A stretch of DNA of 64,000 nt, taken from DASUAL01 sp035763805. Its GTDB lineage: Bacteria; Gemmatimonadota; Gemmatimonadetes; Gemmatimonadales; GWC2-71-9. Below the pieces are notes generated by a model that did no database searches, was not told the DNA's origin, and worked only from the letters and a program-made list of their open reading frames with translations. Position numbers and translations under genes: made by a program. Positions 16,862 to 24,783 of this stretch are shown here, piece after piece. The stretch's first letter is position 1. Each line of letters starts with the position of its first letter. The DNA is taken from positions 1-64,000 of the forward strand of contig DASUAL010000077.1 of assembly GCA_035763805.1 (NCBI GenBank), written 5' to 3'.

Positions 16862-17658
16862 GCGGGCGCCTCGCGCACCGCCGCCGCGAGGTCGCGCATG
16901 AGCCGTTCCGCCGCGACGAGGCCGCCCGACCCGAGCGCCTCGACGAGCGCGCTTCCCACGACCACGCCGTCCGCGAGCTGCGCCGTCGCCCGCGCCTGTG
17001 CGGGTGTACCGATGCCGAAGCCCACGGCCAGGGGCAAGTCGCTCGCCGCCCGCGCGCGCGCCGCGTGCTCGGCCAGGTCGGGCGGCACGCGGTCGCGCGC
17101 GCCCGTCACGCCGAGCCGCGATATCAGGTACAGGAAGCCGCTCGCTCCCCGGACCGCCCGCGTCAGGCGCTCGGGGGTCGTGGTCGGTGCGATGAGCCGG
17201 ATCAACGCCAGGGGGCTCTCCCGCACCACGCGCTCCACCGCAGGGTCGGCCCCGGCCGGGAAATCGGTGAGCAGCAGCCCCGATGCGCCGGCGGCATGCG
17301 CGTCCGCCACGAAGCGCTCGAGCCCGTAGGCCATCACCGGGTTGACGTACGTCATGATGATCACGGGGATTTCGAGCGCCGCCCGGCGGATCTGCTCCAG
17401 AACGCGTGGGACCGTCATCCCCTGGTCGAGCGCCGCCTGGGTGGCGCGCTGGATCGTCGGGCCGTCGGCTAGCGGGTCCGAGAACGGGACGCCGACTTCG
17501 ACGAAGTCCGCGCCCCACGTCGGGACGAGCTTCAGTGCCTCGAGGGAGCGCGTGGCGTCGGGGTAGCCTGCGGTGAGATACGGGATGAGGGCGGCGCGGC
17601 GTCCTCCTCCTGCCTCGCGGATGGCCCGCCAGCGCGCCGCGATCGGATGCTCAGACAA
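16858..17658 (-). CDS. trpA: Tryptophan synthase alpha subunit
   Basis: 266 residues from a TTG start that overlaps the end of the HD-GYP gene. Cleaves indole-3-glycerol phosphate to indole for TrpB. Catalytic motifs: 'LIPYLTAGYPD', 'DFVEVGVPFSDPLADGPTIQ' (catalytic Glu/Asp) and the phosphate-binding 'VGFGIGTPAQA'. It is separated from trpB by two signalling-type genes, an unusual arrangement since trpB and trpA are normally adjacent. The longer frame upstream has no homology. Confidence 0.94.
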   Translation of the reverse strand: MSEHPIAARWRAIREAGGGRRAALIPYLTAGYPDATRSLEALKLVPTWGADFVEVGVPFSDPLADGPTIQRATQAALDQGMTVPRVLEQIRRAALEIPVIIMTYVNPVMAYGLERFVADAHAAGASGLLLTDFPAGADPAVERVVRESPLALIRLIAPTTTPERLTRAVRGASGFLYLISRLGVTGARDRVPPDLAEHAARARAASDLPLAVGFGIGTPAQARATAQLADGVVVGSALVEALGSGGLVAAERLMRDLAAAVREAPA

Positions 17659-19120
17659 AATAGTCGCTGACGTTGATGCCGTATTTCGCGGGGTCGGTGA
17701 CCTTGACGATGGTGCGGGGGAAGCTGCCCTGGGCATCACGCTGCGCCAGATCCGCGAGAAACCCGGGTTGGTGCAGCGCTCCCTCGGGCGAGGCCACGAT
17801 GCGCACCACCGGCCGGTGGACCTGACTCACGTCGGGATTCGCGCTGTGGACGATCGCTACCTCGTAGCTGTCGAGAATGACGCACGTGCCCACGGGATAG
17901 ATGCCGATCAGGTTGATGAACGCCTTGACGACGACCGGATCGTAGCCGCGCCGGGGGTTCTCCCACATCTCCTTCAACACCTGGTCGGGCTGGATCGCAA
18001 TCGTCTGATAGACACGTCGGCTGGTGGCGGCGTCGAAGCCGTCCGCCACCGCGACGATTTTCGAGTAGATAGACAGGTCGCGCGACCGCAGCGACTTGGG
18101 GTAGCCAGTGAGATCCGCCTTCATGTGGTGTTCGTAGGCCACGACCATGCCCCGGTAGGGGATCTCGCCATAGCCCCGCAGCCCGAACAACGTGAGCACG
18201 CCGAGCCAGGGATGCGCCTGCATGATGCGCCACTCCTCATCGGTCAGCCCGGCCTGCTTGTTGAGCACCTCGAGGGGCACGCGCGATTTGCCCACGTCGT
18301 GAAACAGCGCCGCGATGCCGAGATCATAGAGCTGCAGCTTGGTGAGCCCGAGCTTGCGGCCCAGGGCGACCGAGAAGATGCACACGTTGACGGAGTGCGT
18401 GAACGTGTATTCGTCGTAGTCGCGCAGCGTCGTGAGACCGACGAGCGACGCCTCGTTGTTGAGCACCTGGTCCACGATCGCCTGCACGGCGCGCTTCACC
18501 TTCTTCACGTTCGCGGTGCGGCCCATGCGGATGCTGTTGATGACCTCCTTCGTCACCGCCACCGAGCGGGCGTAGGTGCGCTTGGCGGCCTCCTTCTGCC
18601 GCTCTTCCTCTTCGACGTCCTCTTCGGTCTCGAGCGGCGGCTCGACACTGATCAACGACACGCCCGCGTCCACGAGTTTCTGGCCGAGCTCGAAGACCTT
18701 GTTCGGGTTGGCCTCTTTGGCCGCGTACGAGAGGAGCAGCGTGACGAACAGCTGGAGCTGGCGGCGCTCCACGCCCTCGTCGATGCGCACCGCGCCGATG
18801 CCGCACTGCTGCAGCACGCCGAGGATGTGAGAGAAGGAGGCGTAGTTGTCGAGGTCGAGCCGCAGGCGGATGGAGTTCACGAAGATGAATTCGCCCTGCA
18901 GTCGCAGCTCGAGCTCTTTCTCCACGTCGAGCAGGTGCTTGGTCGTCGCGGAGAGGTCGTCGAGCGCCTTCTGGACCTGGGCGTTCTCGAGTGGGTAGAG
19001 CTTGAGCGATCGGAACGCGGTGTACAGCACGACGAGGAAGTCACGGCCCGCGTGCCGGAGGAAGCCGTCCGTGGTTTGGACGGTCTCGGCAATGGATGGG
19101 CGAGGGCCGCCCGGGGTCAC
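17651..19120 (-). CDS. HD-GYP-type protein with degenerate signature
   Basis: 489 residues. An N-terminal region (about 20-180) matches the N-terminus of the adjacent HEAT protein. An acidic coiled linker follows ('ETEEDVEEEERQKE'), then an HD-GYP domain: 'HSVNVCIFSVALG', 'ALFHDVGKSRVPLE', 'IMQAHPWLGV', 'EHHMKADLTGYPK' and 'VAVADGFDA'. HD-GYP domains hydrolyse cyclic-di-GMP; consensus is HHExxDGxGYP, and here E and DG are changed, so activity is uncertain. A C-terminal beta-rich domain follows. GTG start overlaps the HEAT gene stop (GTGA). Confidence 0.8.
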   Translation of the reverse strand: MTPGGPRPSIAETVQTTDGFLRHAGRDFLVVLYTAFRSLKLYPLENAQVQKALDDLSATTKHLLDVEKELELRLQGEFIFVNSIRLRLDLDNYASFSHILGVLQQCGIGAVRIDEGVERRQLQLFVTLLLSYAAKEANPNKVFELGQKLVDAGVSLISVEPPLETEEDVEEEERQKEAAKRTYARSVAVTKEVINSIRMGRTANVKKVKRAVQAIVDQVLNNEASLVGLTTLRDYDEYTFTHSVNVCIFSVALGRKLGLTKLQLYDLGIAALFHDVGKSRVPLEVLNKQAGLTDEEWRIMQAHPWLGVLTLFGLRGYGEIPYRGMVVAYEHHMKADLTGYPKSLRSRDLSIYSKIVAVADGFDAATSRRVYQTIAIQPDQVLKEMWENPRRGYDPVVVKAFINLIGIYPVGTCVILDSYEVAIVHSANPDVSQVHRPVVRIVASPEGALHQPGFLADLAQRDAQGSFPRTIVKVTDPAKYGINVSDYFV

Positions 19121-20799
19121 TGGCCGACCTCGCGCAGCGCCCTGCTGACGGCGTTGCGCACGAGCGGTTCCTTGTCCTGCGCGTTCTTCTCCAGCGCCGC
19201 GCGCGCCTCCGGGTTGCGGATCTTGCCGAGCGCCATGGCCGCGCAGGCGCGGGTCTCGGGGTCCTCTTTGCGACCGAGCAGCCCTTTCGCCGAGAGCATC
19301 TTGTCGAGTGCCGCAACGCCTTTCGCTCCGACGAGCGAGCCGAACGCCTCGAAGAACGCCATCTTCTCGGTGAGGTCGGCGCCCTTCAGTTTTGATCCTG
19401 TGACGATCGATTCGACCCGCGCCGCGGCGTTGCGGTGGCCGCGCGACGCCACGAATCGCACCGCGGCGATCCGGACGTCGCGGTCGGAGTCATCGATCGC
19501 CCTCTCGAGGAGCCGCATCGCGGACGGGCTCGCGATCGCGGTGAGCGCCTCGACGACGGCGAGCTTCAGCGAGCGGTCCCCCGTCGCGAGCAGCGGCTCC
19601 ATCCCGTCCGGCGCGCCCGTCAGCTTCAGCCGGCCCGCCAGCCTGACCATCTCGAGCTGTGCGGCGGCATCCTCGCTCCCGAGGGCCTTCAGCACCTCGC
19701 CGGCGTGCGCCTGCGCGAGCCGCGAGGCGGCTCCCTGCACTAGCTCCCGCACCCGCTCGTTGTTCAGCTTCGGAATCCACGACATCAAGGTGGGCAGCGC
19801 CTCGGCGCGGAGCTCTTGGAACAGCTCGGTGAGCTCTTCCTCGGTCGGGTGCACCGTGGCTTCGTCGAGCGACTGCAGCAGCTGGGACAGCGCGTCGCGC
19901 TGCGACAGCCGGCTGGGCAGGCTCTCCAGCGTCTGGCGGTGCTCCGGGATGAGCTCGCGGGCGCGTTGCAGGATCACCCGGCTCTCCCGCAGGATCAGCG
20001 CGACCGAGCGGAAGTCCGCCGCGCCCAGCAGGTATGGAATGAAGTTCTCCAGGATGGAGATCAACTCCGCCCGCACGGTCCCGTAGGTCTGTAGCTCGAG
20101 CAGGTCGAACAGCATCGACAGCACGTTGCGGCGCAGGTCCTGGGAGTATTCCCGCTCGACCTCGTCCTTGAGATAGTTGATCTCTTTCTCGTCGAGGAAG
20201 TACAGCGTGGTGTCGAAGTCGTCGATCGACACCAACCCCTCGCGCTTGGGCGGGGCTTCCTCCTCTACGTACTGCCGCACCGTCGTCGGTGGGGTGGACG
20301 GGACCGTTTCGCCCGCCTCGATCGGGACCGCGTTCTCGGTCGCGAGCTCGCGAAACGTGTAGGCGATGAGCTGGAAGTCCTGCGCCCACAGGAGCGTGAG
20401 CAGGTCGTCGGGTGCGTCCGCCTGGAGGTTCTTGGCCTGCTGCAGCACGCCCAGGAAGCGTACGATCTCGGCGTCTTCGACGCCCGGCTTGAACGCCAGT
20501 GAGCGGACCCCGTCCTTGTACAGTGTCCACGCGATGCTCTCGCTCCGCTGCTCCTGGCTGTAGACGACGGCGTCCTCCCACCGGAGGTCGGTCTCCCCGA
20601 TGTCGAAGATGAGGTCGTCCGTCGCCTGCCAGATCTGGCGGAAAACGTTGCGGATATTGTCGACCGCGCGCTGGTACACGGGGTTGTTCGGCAGGTAGAG
20701 CTGGGTGGCGCGGAGCCCCTTCGACAGGACCAGCCACAGTTCCTCCACCTGGGAAGGGGGGAGGGCCAGCTCCGGTGTGGGCGCGGGCAGGTTCGTCAG
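19117..20799 (-). CDS. HEAT-repeat protein with N-terminal domain shared with the HD-GYP neighbour
   Basis: About 560 residues. The N-terminal third ('LYLPNNPVYQRAVDNI', 'DGVRSLAFKPGVE') aligns by eye with the start of the following HD-GYP protein ('LYPLENAQVQKALDDL', 'GIGAVRIDEGVE'). The C-terminal third is HEAT-repeat helices ('MRLLERAIDDSDRDVRIAAV', 'ACAAMALGKIRNPEARAAL'), a protein-protein scaffold. No canonical start lies near the trpB end: a CTG at 20797-20799 overlaps the trpB stop (CTGA) with GGGAG seven bases upstream. Alternatives are GTG at 20748 or GTG at 20913 inside trpB. Function unknown; scaffold for signalling is inference. Confidence 0.75.
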   Translation of the reverse strand: MTNLPAPTPELALPPSQVEELWLVLSKGLRATQLYLPNNPVYQRAVDNIRNVFRQIWQATDDLIFDIGETDLRWEDAVVYSQEQRSESIAWTLYKDGVRSLAFKPGVEDAEIVRFLGVLQQAKNLQADAPDDLLTLLWAQDFQLIAYTFRELATENAVPIEAGETVPSTPPTTVRQYVEEEAPPKREGLVSIDDFDTTLYFLDEKEINYLKDEVEREYSQDLRRNVLSMLFDLLELQTYGTVRAELISILENFIPYLLGAADFRSVALILRESRVILQRARELIPEHRQTLESLPSRLSQRDALSQLLQSLDEATVHPTEEELTELFQELRAEALPTLMSWIPKLNNERVRELVQGAASRLAQAHAGEVLKALGSEDAAAQLEMVRLAGRLKLTGAPDGMEPLLATGDRSLKLAVVEALTAIASPSAMRLLERAIDDSDRDVRIAAVRFVASRGHRNAAARVESIVTGSKLKGADLTEKMAFFEAFGSLVGAKGVAALDKMLSAKGLLGRKEDPETRACAAMALGKIRNPEARAALEKNAQDKEPLVRNAVSRALREVGQ

Positions 20800-21998
20800 G
20801 CCGTTGCTCCCGTCAGTTCGGCGACCATGGCGACGTCCTTGTCGCCGCGGCCGCTGAGGTTGATCAACACGATGTCGCCCGGGTGCCAGTGCGACCTGTG
20901 ACCCATCACCCACGCGACGGCATGCGCGCTCTCCAGGGCCGGGAGGATGCCCTCGAGGCGGGACAGCGCGGCGAAGGCGTCCAGCGCCTCTCGATCCGTC
21001 ACCGCATCATACAATACGCGCCCGCTGTCCTTGAGAAAAGCGTGTTCCGGCCCCACCCCCGGGTAGTCCAGGCCGGCCGACACGCTATGCGCCGGTTGGA
21101 CCTGCCCATCCCGATCCTGAAGCAGATAACTCAGGCTCCCGTGGAACACCCCTGGCCGCCCGCACCCGAGGGATGCCGCGTGGCGTCCGGAGGCGATCCC
21201 CTCCCCGGCCGCCTCCACACCCACCAGCTCGACCGCCCGATCCTCGAGGAACCCCGCGAAGATCCCGATGGCGTTCGACCCGCCGCCCACGCACGCCACC
21301 ACCGTGCCCGGCAAGCGGCTGTACCGCTCCAGGGTCTGCGCCCGCGCTTCCCGCCCGATCACCGACTGGAAGTCGCGCACGATGCGCGGAAACGGATCGG
21401 GCCCCACCACCGAGCCGATGATGTAGTGTGTCGTGGTGACATTCGTCACCCAGTCGCGAAGCGCCTCGTTGGTCGCGTCCTTGAGCGTCTTTGTTCCAGA
21501 CGTGACGGGCACGACTTTCGCGCCCATCAGGTCCATCCGATAGACGTTGAGGCGCTGGCGCCGCATGTCCTCCTCGCCCATGTACACGACGCACTCGAGG
21601 CCGAACCGCGCGCACACGGTAGCCGTGGCGACGCCGTGCTGCCCGGCGCCGGTCTCCGCGATGATGCGCGGCTTTCCCATGCGTCGCGCGAGGAGCGCCT
21701 GACCGACGGTGTTGTTGATCTTGTGCGCACCCGTGTGGTTCAGGTCCTCGCGCTTCAGCAGCACAACGACGCCGTCGCCGACCCGCGCCGCGAGCCGCGG
21801 CGCCTCGGTGATGGGCGTCGGTCGCCCGACGTAATCCCGGAGCAGCGTGTCGAGCTCTGCCCAGAACGCGGCGTCGCCCCTCGCCTGGTCGTAGACGCGC
21901 TCCAGCTCCTCGAGCGCCGCCATCAGCGTCTCAGGCACGTAACGGCCGCCGTAGGGTCCAAAACGACCCGTCGTGCGCGCGTCGGGCTCAGGTTTCAA
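20796..21998 (-). CDS. trpB: Tryptophan synthase beta subunit
   Basis: 400 residues. PLP enzyme joining indole and serine. 'GRFGPYGGRYVPETL' begins the conserved part, the PLP lysine is Lys93 in 'NHTGAHKINN', and the phosphate-binding loop is 'GGGSNAIG'. The start is TTG 21996-21998, which has a strong GGAGGG ribosome site five bases upstream; the longer open frame runs through an inverted repeat (22027-22144) and is not protein-like. The 150-base gap from trpC is filled by that repeat. Confidence 0.95.
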   Translation of the reverse strand: MKPEPDARTTGRFGPYGGRYVPETLMAALEELERVYDQARGDAAFWAELDTLLRDYVGRPTPITEAPRLAARVGDGVVVLLKREDLNHTGAHKINNTVGQALLARRMGKPRIIAETGAGQHGVATATVCARFGLECVVYMGEEDMRRQRLNVYRMDLMGAKVVPVTSGTKTLKDATNEALRDWVTNVTTTHYIIGSVVGPDPFPRIVRDFQSVIGREARAQTLERYSRLPGTVVACVGGGSNAIGIFAGFLEDRAVELVGVEAAGEGIASGRHAASLGCGRPGVFHGSLSYLLQDRDGQVQPAHSVSAGLDYPGVGPEHAFLKDSGRVLYDAVTDREALDAFAALSRLEGILPALESAHAVAWVMGHRSHWHPGDIVLINLSGRGDKDVAMVAELTGATA

Positions 21999-22026
21999 GC
22001 GACCCTCCGGTGCGCAGGCCACTGCC

Positions 22027-22144
22027 AATGCGGAGTGCGGAATGTGGAATGCGGAATTGACCGCGCGGTCGTCCTGCCTGTTGGCGGGCTCTCGGCATCG
22101 ACCCCGCCCTGCAATTCCGCACTCCGCATTCCGCACTCCGCATT
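22027..22144. repeat. Inverted heptamer repeat, GCGGAAT type, copy 1 (trpC-trpB gap)
   Basis: The left arm (22027-22059) holds four consecutive 7-base units GCGGAGT, GCGGAAT, GTGGAAT, GCGGAAT. The right arm (22112-22144) is its reverse complement with 31 of 33 bases matching. The 52-base spacer contains a small palindrome (ACCGCGCGGT). As RNA it would fold into a stem of about 33 pairs between two trp genes. The same heptamer recurs at 58767-58869. Confidence 0.9.
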
Positions 22145-22148
22145 TGTA

Positions 22149-22946
22149 TTACCGGTTCCTCCCCTGCCTCCGCACGCCCGTCAGCGCCCGCACCGCCTCC
22201 GCAGGATCGCTCGTTCGCGCCACCGACGTCCCCACGAGCACGAGGTCCGCGCCTGCCCGGGCCATGCGTTCGACGTCGGCGCGCGCGGCGATCCCGCTCT
22301 CGGCCACCGCCGGGACTGCGTGGGGGACAAGGCTCAGGAGCTGCTCCGCCAGCGCCAGGTCTACCGCGAACGTCGCGAGGTCGCGGCTATTCACGCCCAC
22401 GGCCGTGGCCCCGACAGCGAGCGCCTCGTCGAGCTCGCCCGCCGAGTGAACCTCGACGAGCACGCCCAGTCCCTGGTCCCGCGCGCTGCGCGCCAAGGCC
22501 TCAAGCCGCGGGCGCGCGAGGGCTCGCACGATGAGCAACACGGCGCTGGCCCCCGCCGCACGAGCTTCGAGGAGCTGGAGCTCGTCGAGGATGAAATCCT
22601 TGCGCAGCACGGGTACTGCCACCCTCCGGGCCACCTGCGTCAAGTCCTCGAGCGAGCCGCCGAAATGCGCCTCATCGGTCAGCACGGAGATCGCGACCGC
22701 CCCTCCCCGCTCGTAGCCCAGCGCGTGCGCGACCGGATCGAGATCCTCCCGGATCGCTCCGGCGGATGGGGAGCGCCGCTTCACTTCCGCGACCACGCCG
22801 ACCGTGGTGCCGCCCAGCGCCGCGGCAAGTTCACGCGGCGCGGGCGCGGCGGCCGCCGCGCGCTCGAGCTCTCGGGCCCTCGGCCGGAGCAGCGCCACTC
22901 GGTCACGCGTGGCACTCAAGATGGCGTCGATACGACTCGGGGTCAT
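22149..22946 (-). CDS. trpC: Indole-3-glycerol phosphate synthase
   Basis: 265 residues forming one TIM barrel. Converts CdRP to indole-3-glycerol phosphate. Motifs: 'VAEVKRRSPSAGAI' (catalytic Lys), 'AISVLTDEAHFGG', 'PVLRKDFILDELQ' (second catalytic Lys), 'VAESGI'. ATG with AAGG upstream. It diverges from lexA, sharing a 57-base control region. It is followed by a long hairpin before trpB, which could attenuate downstream trp expression or protect the mRNA (inference). Confidence 0.95.
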   Translation of the reverse strand: MTPSRIDAILSATRDRVALLRPRARELERAAAAAPAPRELAAALGGTTVGVVAEVKRRSPSAGAIREDLDPVAHALGYERGGAVAISVLTDEAHFGGSLEDLTQVARRVAVPVLRKDFILDELQLLEARAAGASAVLLIVRALARPRLEALARSARDQGLGVLVEVHSAGELDEALAVGATAVGVNSRDLATFAVDLALAEQLLSLVPHAVPAVAESGIAARADVERMARAGADLVLVGTSVARTSDPAEAVRALTGVRRQGRNR

Positions 22947-22948
22947 CC

Positions 22949-22996
22949 TTGCATTCGGTCGATTTTCGGGTAGATTATCTTCGGGTTATTTTCGGG
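22949..22996 (+). promoter_or_regulatory. Predicted lexA promoter with three TTCGGG repeats
   Basis: TTGCAT (22949-22954) and TAGATT (22971-22976), 16 bases apart, form a plausible -35/-10 pair for lexA. Three direct TTCGGG copies start at 22965, 22980 and 22991, overlapping the -10 box and the predicted start of transcription. That is where an autorepressor operator would lie, but the operator of this LexA is not known to me. The same short region lies upstream of trpC on the other strand. Confidence 0.45.
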
Positions 22997-23003
22997 AGAC
23001 CGT

Positions 23004-23612
23004 GTGTCGCTCACTCGCCGCCAGCGCCAAATCCTCGACTTCATCTCCAGCCACATTGCAGCGAACGGGTACGCCCCGAGCTTCGAGGAGATGGCCCGCC
23101 AATTCGGGTTTCGGTCCCTGGCCACTGTCCACGAGCACCTCACCAATCTCGAGCGCAAGGGCTACATCCGGCGCACCCACAACGAGAGCCGCGCCATCGA
23201 AATCGTGCCGCCCAAAGGTCAGACCGGCGCGAGCGAGCTGCCACTCCTCGGTCTCGTCGCCGCCGGCGAGCCGATCGAGGCGATCAGCGGTGCCGACACC
23301 CTTGCCGTGCCCGACGAGCTGATTCCGCGCCGCGGACGGAGCTACGTGCTCAAGGTGCGCGGGCAGTCGATGATCGACGACCACATCAAGGACGGCGACT
23401 TCATCGTAGTGCACGAGCGCAACCAGGCCGACAACGGCCAGACCGTCGTGGCCCTCGTGCACGGCGCCAACGCGACCGTGAAGAAGTTCTACCGCGAGCC
23501 GGGCGGCTGGATCAGGCTCGAGCCCGCCAACCCTGCCATGAGCCCGTTGCGGGTGAACGAGCGGGACATCGTCGTACAAGGCGTCGTGGTCGGCGTCATC
23601 CGCAAGTACTAG
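23004..23612 (+). CDS. lexA: LexA repressor
   Basis: 202 residues. N-terminal winged helix ('SLTRRQRQILDFI', 'SFEEMARQFGFRSLATVHEHL') and C-terminal S24 self-cleaving domain. The cleavage pair is Ala87-Gly88 in 'LVAAGEP'; catalytic Ser122 is in 'GQSMIDD' and Lys160 in 'ATVKKF'. It represses SOS genes until RecA filaments trigger cleavage. GTG start with GGGAGA upstream. The 3' end overlaps the converging trpD by 17 bases, so lexA sits inside the trp cluster on the opposite strand. Confidence 0.95.
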   Translation: MSLTRRQRQILDFISSHIAANGYAPSFEEMARQFGFRSLATVHEHLTNLERKGYIRRTHNESRAIEIVPPKGQTGASELPLLGLVAAGEPIEAISGADTLAVPDELIPRRGRSYVLKVRGQSMIDDHIKDGDFIVVHERNQADNGQTVVALVHGANATVKKFYREPGGWIRLEPANPAMSPLRVNERDIVVQGVVVGVIRKY

Positions 23613-24675
23613 CGCTCGCCGTAGCCCGGCGCAGCCGTTCCAGGGCCTCGTGGGCCGCCCCGGATTCGAGCACGTCGCGCGCTTGCCGCACGCCGGCATC
23701 GTACGAGCGTGCGAGCCCCGCTGCATAGATCGCGGCCCCACCGTTGAGCACGACGGCTGCCACGCCGAGTGCGTCGCTCTGCCCTCCCGCGAGCAGCCGC
23801 TCGATGCGTCCCGCATTGGCGGCCGGCTCCCCGCCAGCGAGCGCGCGCGCGTCCTCCAACTCCAGGTCGTAGCGCGCCGGGTCGAGCTCCCAGGTCGTCA
23901 CACGTCCGGTGCGCACTTCCCACACGTCGGTGATTCCGTGTGGAGAGATCTCATCCATCCCGATGCGGCCGTGAACGACCAGCGCGTGTTCCGTGCCGAG
24001 CCGGGCGAGTGCCTCGGCGACCAGCGGTGCTCGGTCCCCGTCCGCGACGCCTACCACCTGGCGGCGGACGCCTGCCGGGTTCGCGAGCGGTCCCAGCAGG
24101 TTCATGATCGACGGCACAGCGAGCTCTCGCCGGATCGGGCCTGCGTGCTTCATCGCGGGATGGAAGGAGGGGGCGAACAGAAACGTGACGGACGCTTCGC
24201 TGAGCACGCGCGCCGCCTGGGCGGCGTCGAGGGTGATACGCACTCCGAGCGCCTCGAGGACATCCGCCGAACCGCACTTCGAGGTGAAGGAACGGTTGCC
24301 GTGCTTCGCGACATGGGCGCCAGCCCCCGCGGCCACGAACGCTGCCGCGGTCGAGATGTTGAACGTGGAAACCGACCCGCCGCCGGTGCCGCAGGTGTCC
24401 ACGAGATGGTCGCCCGCGGCCTCCACCCGAACCATGACCGCGCGCAGTGCGCGGGCGGCACCCGCCACCTCCTCGGGCGTTTCTCCCTTCACGCGCAGTC
24501 CCATCAGCAGGGCGGCGATCTGCGCAGCTGTGGCCTCGCCACGCATCACGGCTCCAAACACGTCGGTCGCGTGAGTCTCGCTGAGGGAACGGCGGTTTGC
24601 GAGGGCGGCGATCGCCTCGAGCAGCGGCGAAGGTGTGGCGGGCCGGGGGGGTTGGGGGTCTGGGGCGTCGGGCAT
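23596..24675 (-). CDS. trpD: Anthranilate phosphoribosyltransferase
   Basis: 359 residues from ATG 24673-24675. Transfers phosphoribosyl from PRPP to anthranilate. The PRPP loop 'DTCGTGGGSVSTFNIS', 'KHGNRSFTSKCGSADVLEALG' and 'HPAMKHAGPIRRELAVPSIMNLLGPLANP' are diagnostic. A TTG start seven codons earlier is less likely because it would lie upstream of the predicted transcription start. It is the promoter-proximal trp gene but is separated from trpC by lexA. trpE, trpG and trpF are not in the window. Confidence 0.95.
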   Translation of the reverse strand: MPDAPDPQPPRPATPSPLLEAIAALANRRSLSETHATDVFGAVMRGEATAAQIAALLMGLRVKGETPEEVAGAARALRAVMVRVEAAGDHLVDTCGTGGGSVSTFNISTAAAFVAAGAGAHVAKHGNRSFTSKCGSADVLEALGVRITLDAAQAARVLSEASVTFLFAPSFHPAMKHAGPIRRELAVPSIMNLLGPLANPAGVRRQVVGVADGDRAPLVAEALARLGTEHALVVHGRIGMDEISPHGITDVWEVRTGRVTTWELDPARYDLELEDARALAGGEPAANAGRIERLLAGGQSDALGVAAVVLNGGAAIYAAGLARSYDAGVRQARDVLESGAAHEALERLRRATASASTCG

Positions 24676-24696
24676 CGCGGATCTGGGGCTCGCCAA

Positions 24697-24726
24697 AGCT
24701 TACCGTGAAAAATCGCCTTTTGTCAA
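24697..24726 (-). promoter_or_regulatory. Predicted sigma70-type promoter of trpD
   Basis: On the minus strand a perfect TTGACA (24726-24721) is followed after 18 bases by TAAGCT (24702-24697). Transcription would begin near 24690, about 17 bases before the trpD ATG at 24675. It lies back to back with the truA promoter. Confidence 0.6.
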
Positions 24727-24748
24727 ATACGACAACGGGTTGCGTGGC

Positions 24749-24777
24749 TTGATCGGTCCTCCGTTTCGCCCTATCTT
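24749..24777 (+). promoter_or_regulatory. Predicted promoter of truA, probably leaderless
   Basis: TTGATC (24749-24754), a 17-base spacer and TATCTT (24772-24777). The GTG start of truA begins six bases after the -10 box, so the transcript should start at or within a base of the start codon. No Shine-Dalgarno sequence is present. Confidence 0.55.
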
Positions 24778-24783
24778 TCGCCC

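Noticed and set aside
16862..17518. N-terminal extension of the chemoreceptor-like protein into trpA
   Set aside because: The extension is Arg/Gly-rich noise inside trpA; the ATG at 16861 overlaps the trpA stop and begins the membrane segment.
22027..22144. CRISPR array or direct-repeat cluster
   Set aside because: Units are 7 bases with no unique spacers and arms are inverted, not a CRISPR layout.
20775..22973. 732-codon plus-strand open frame across trpB and trpC
   Set aside because: Antisense of two recognised trp genes and of the heptamer repeat; composition is typical of high-GC shadows.
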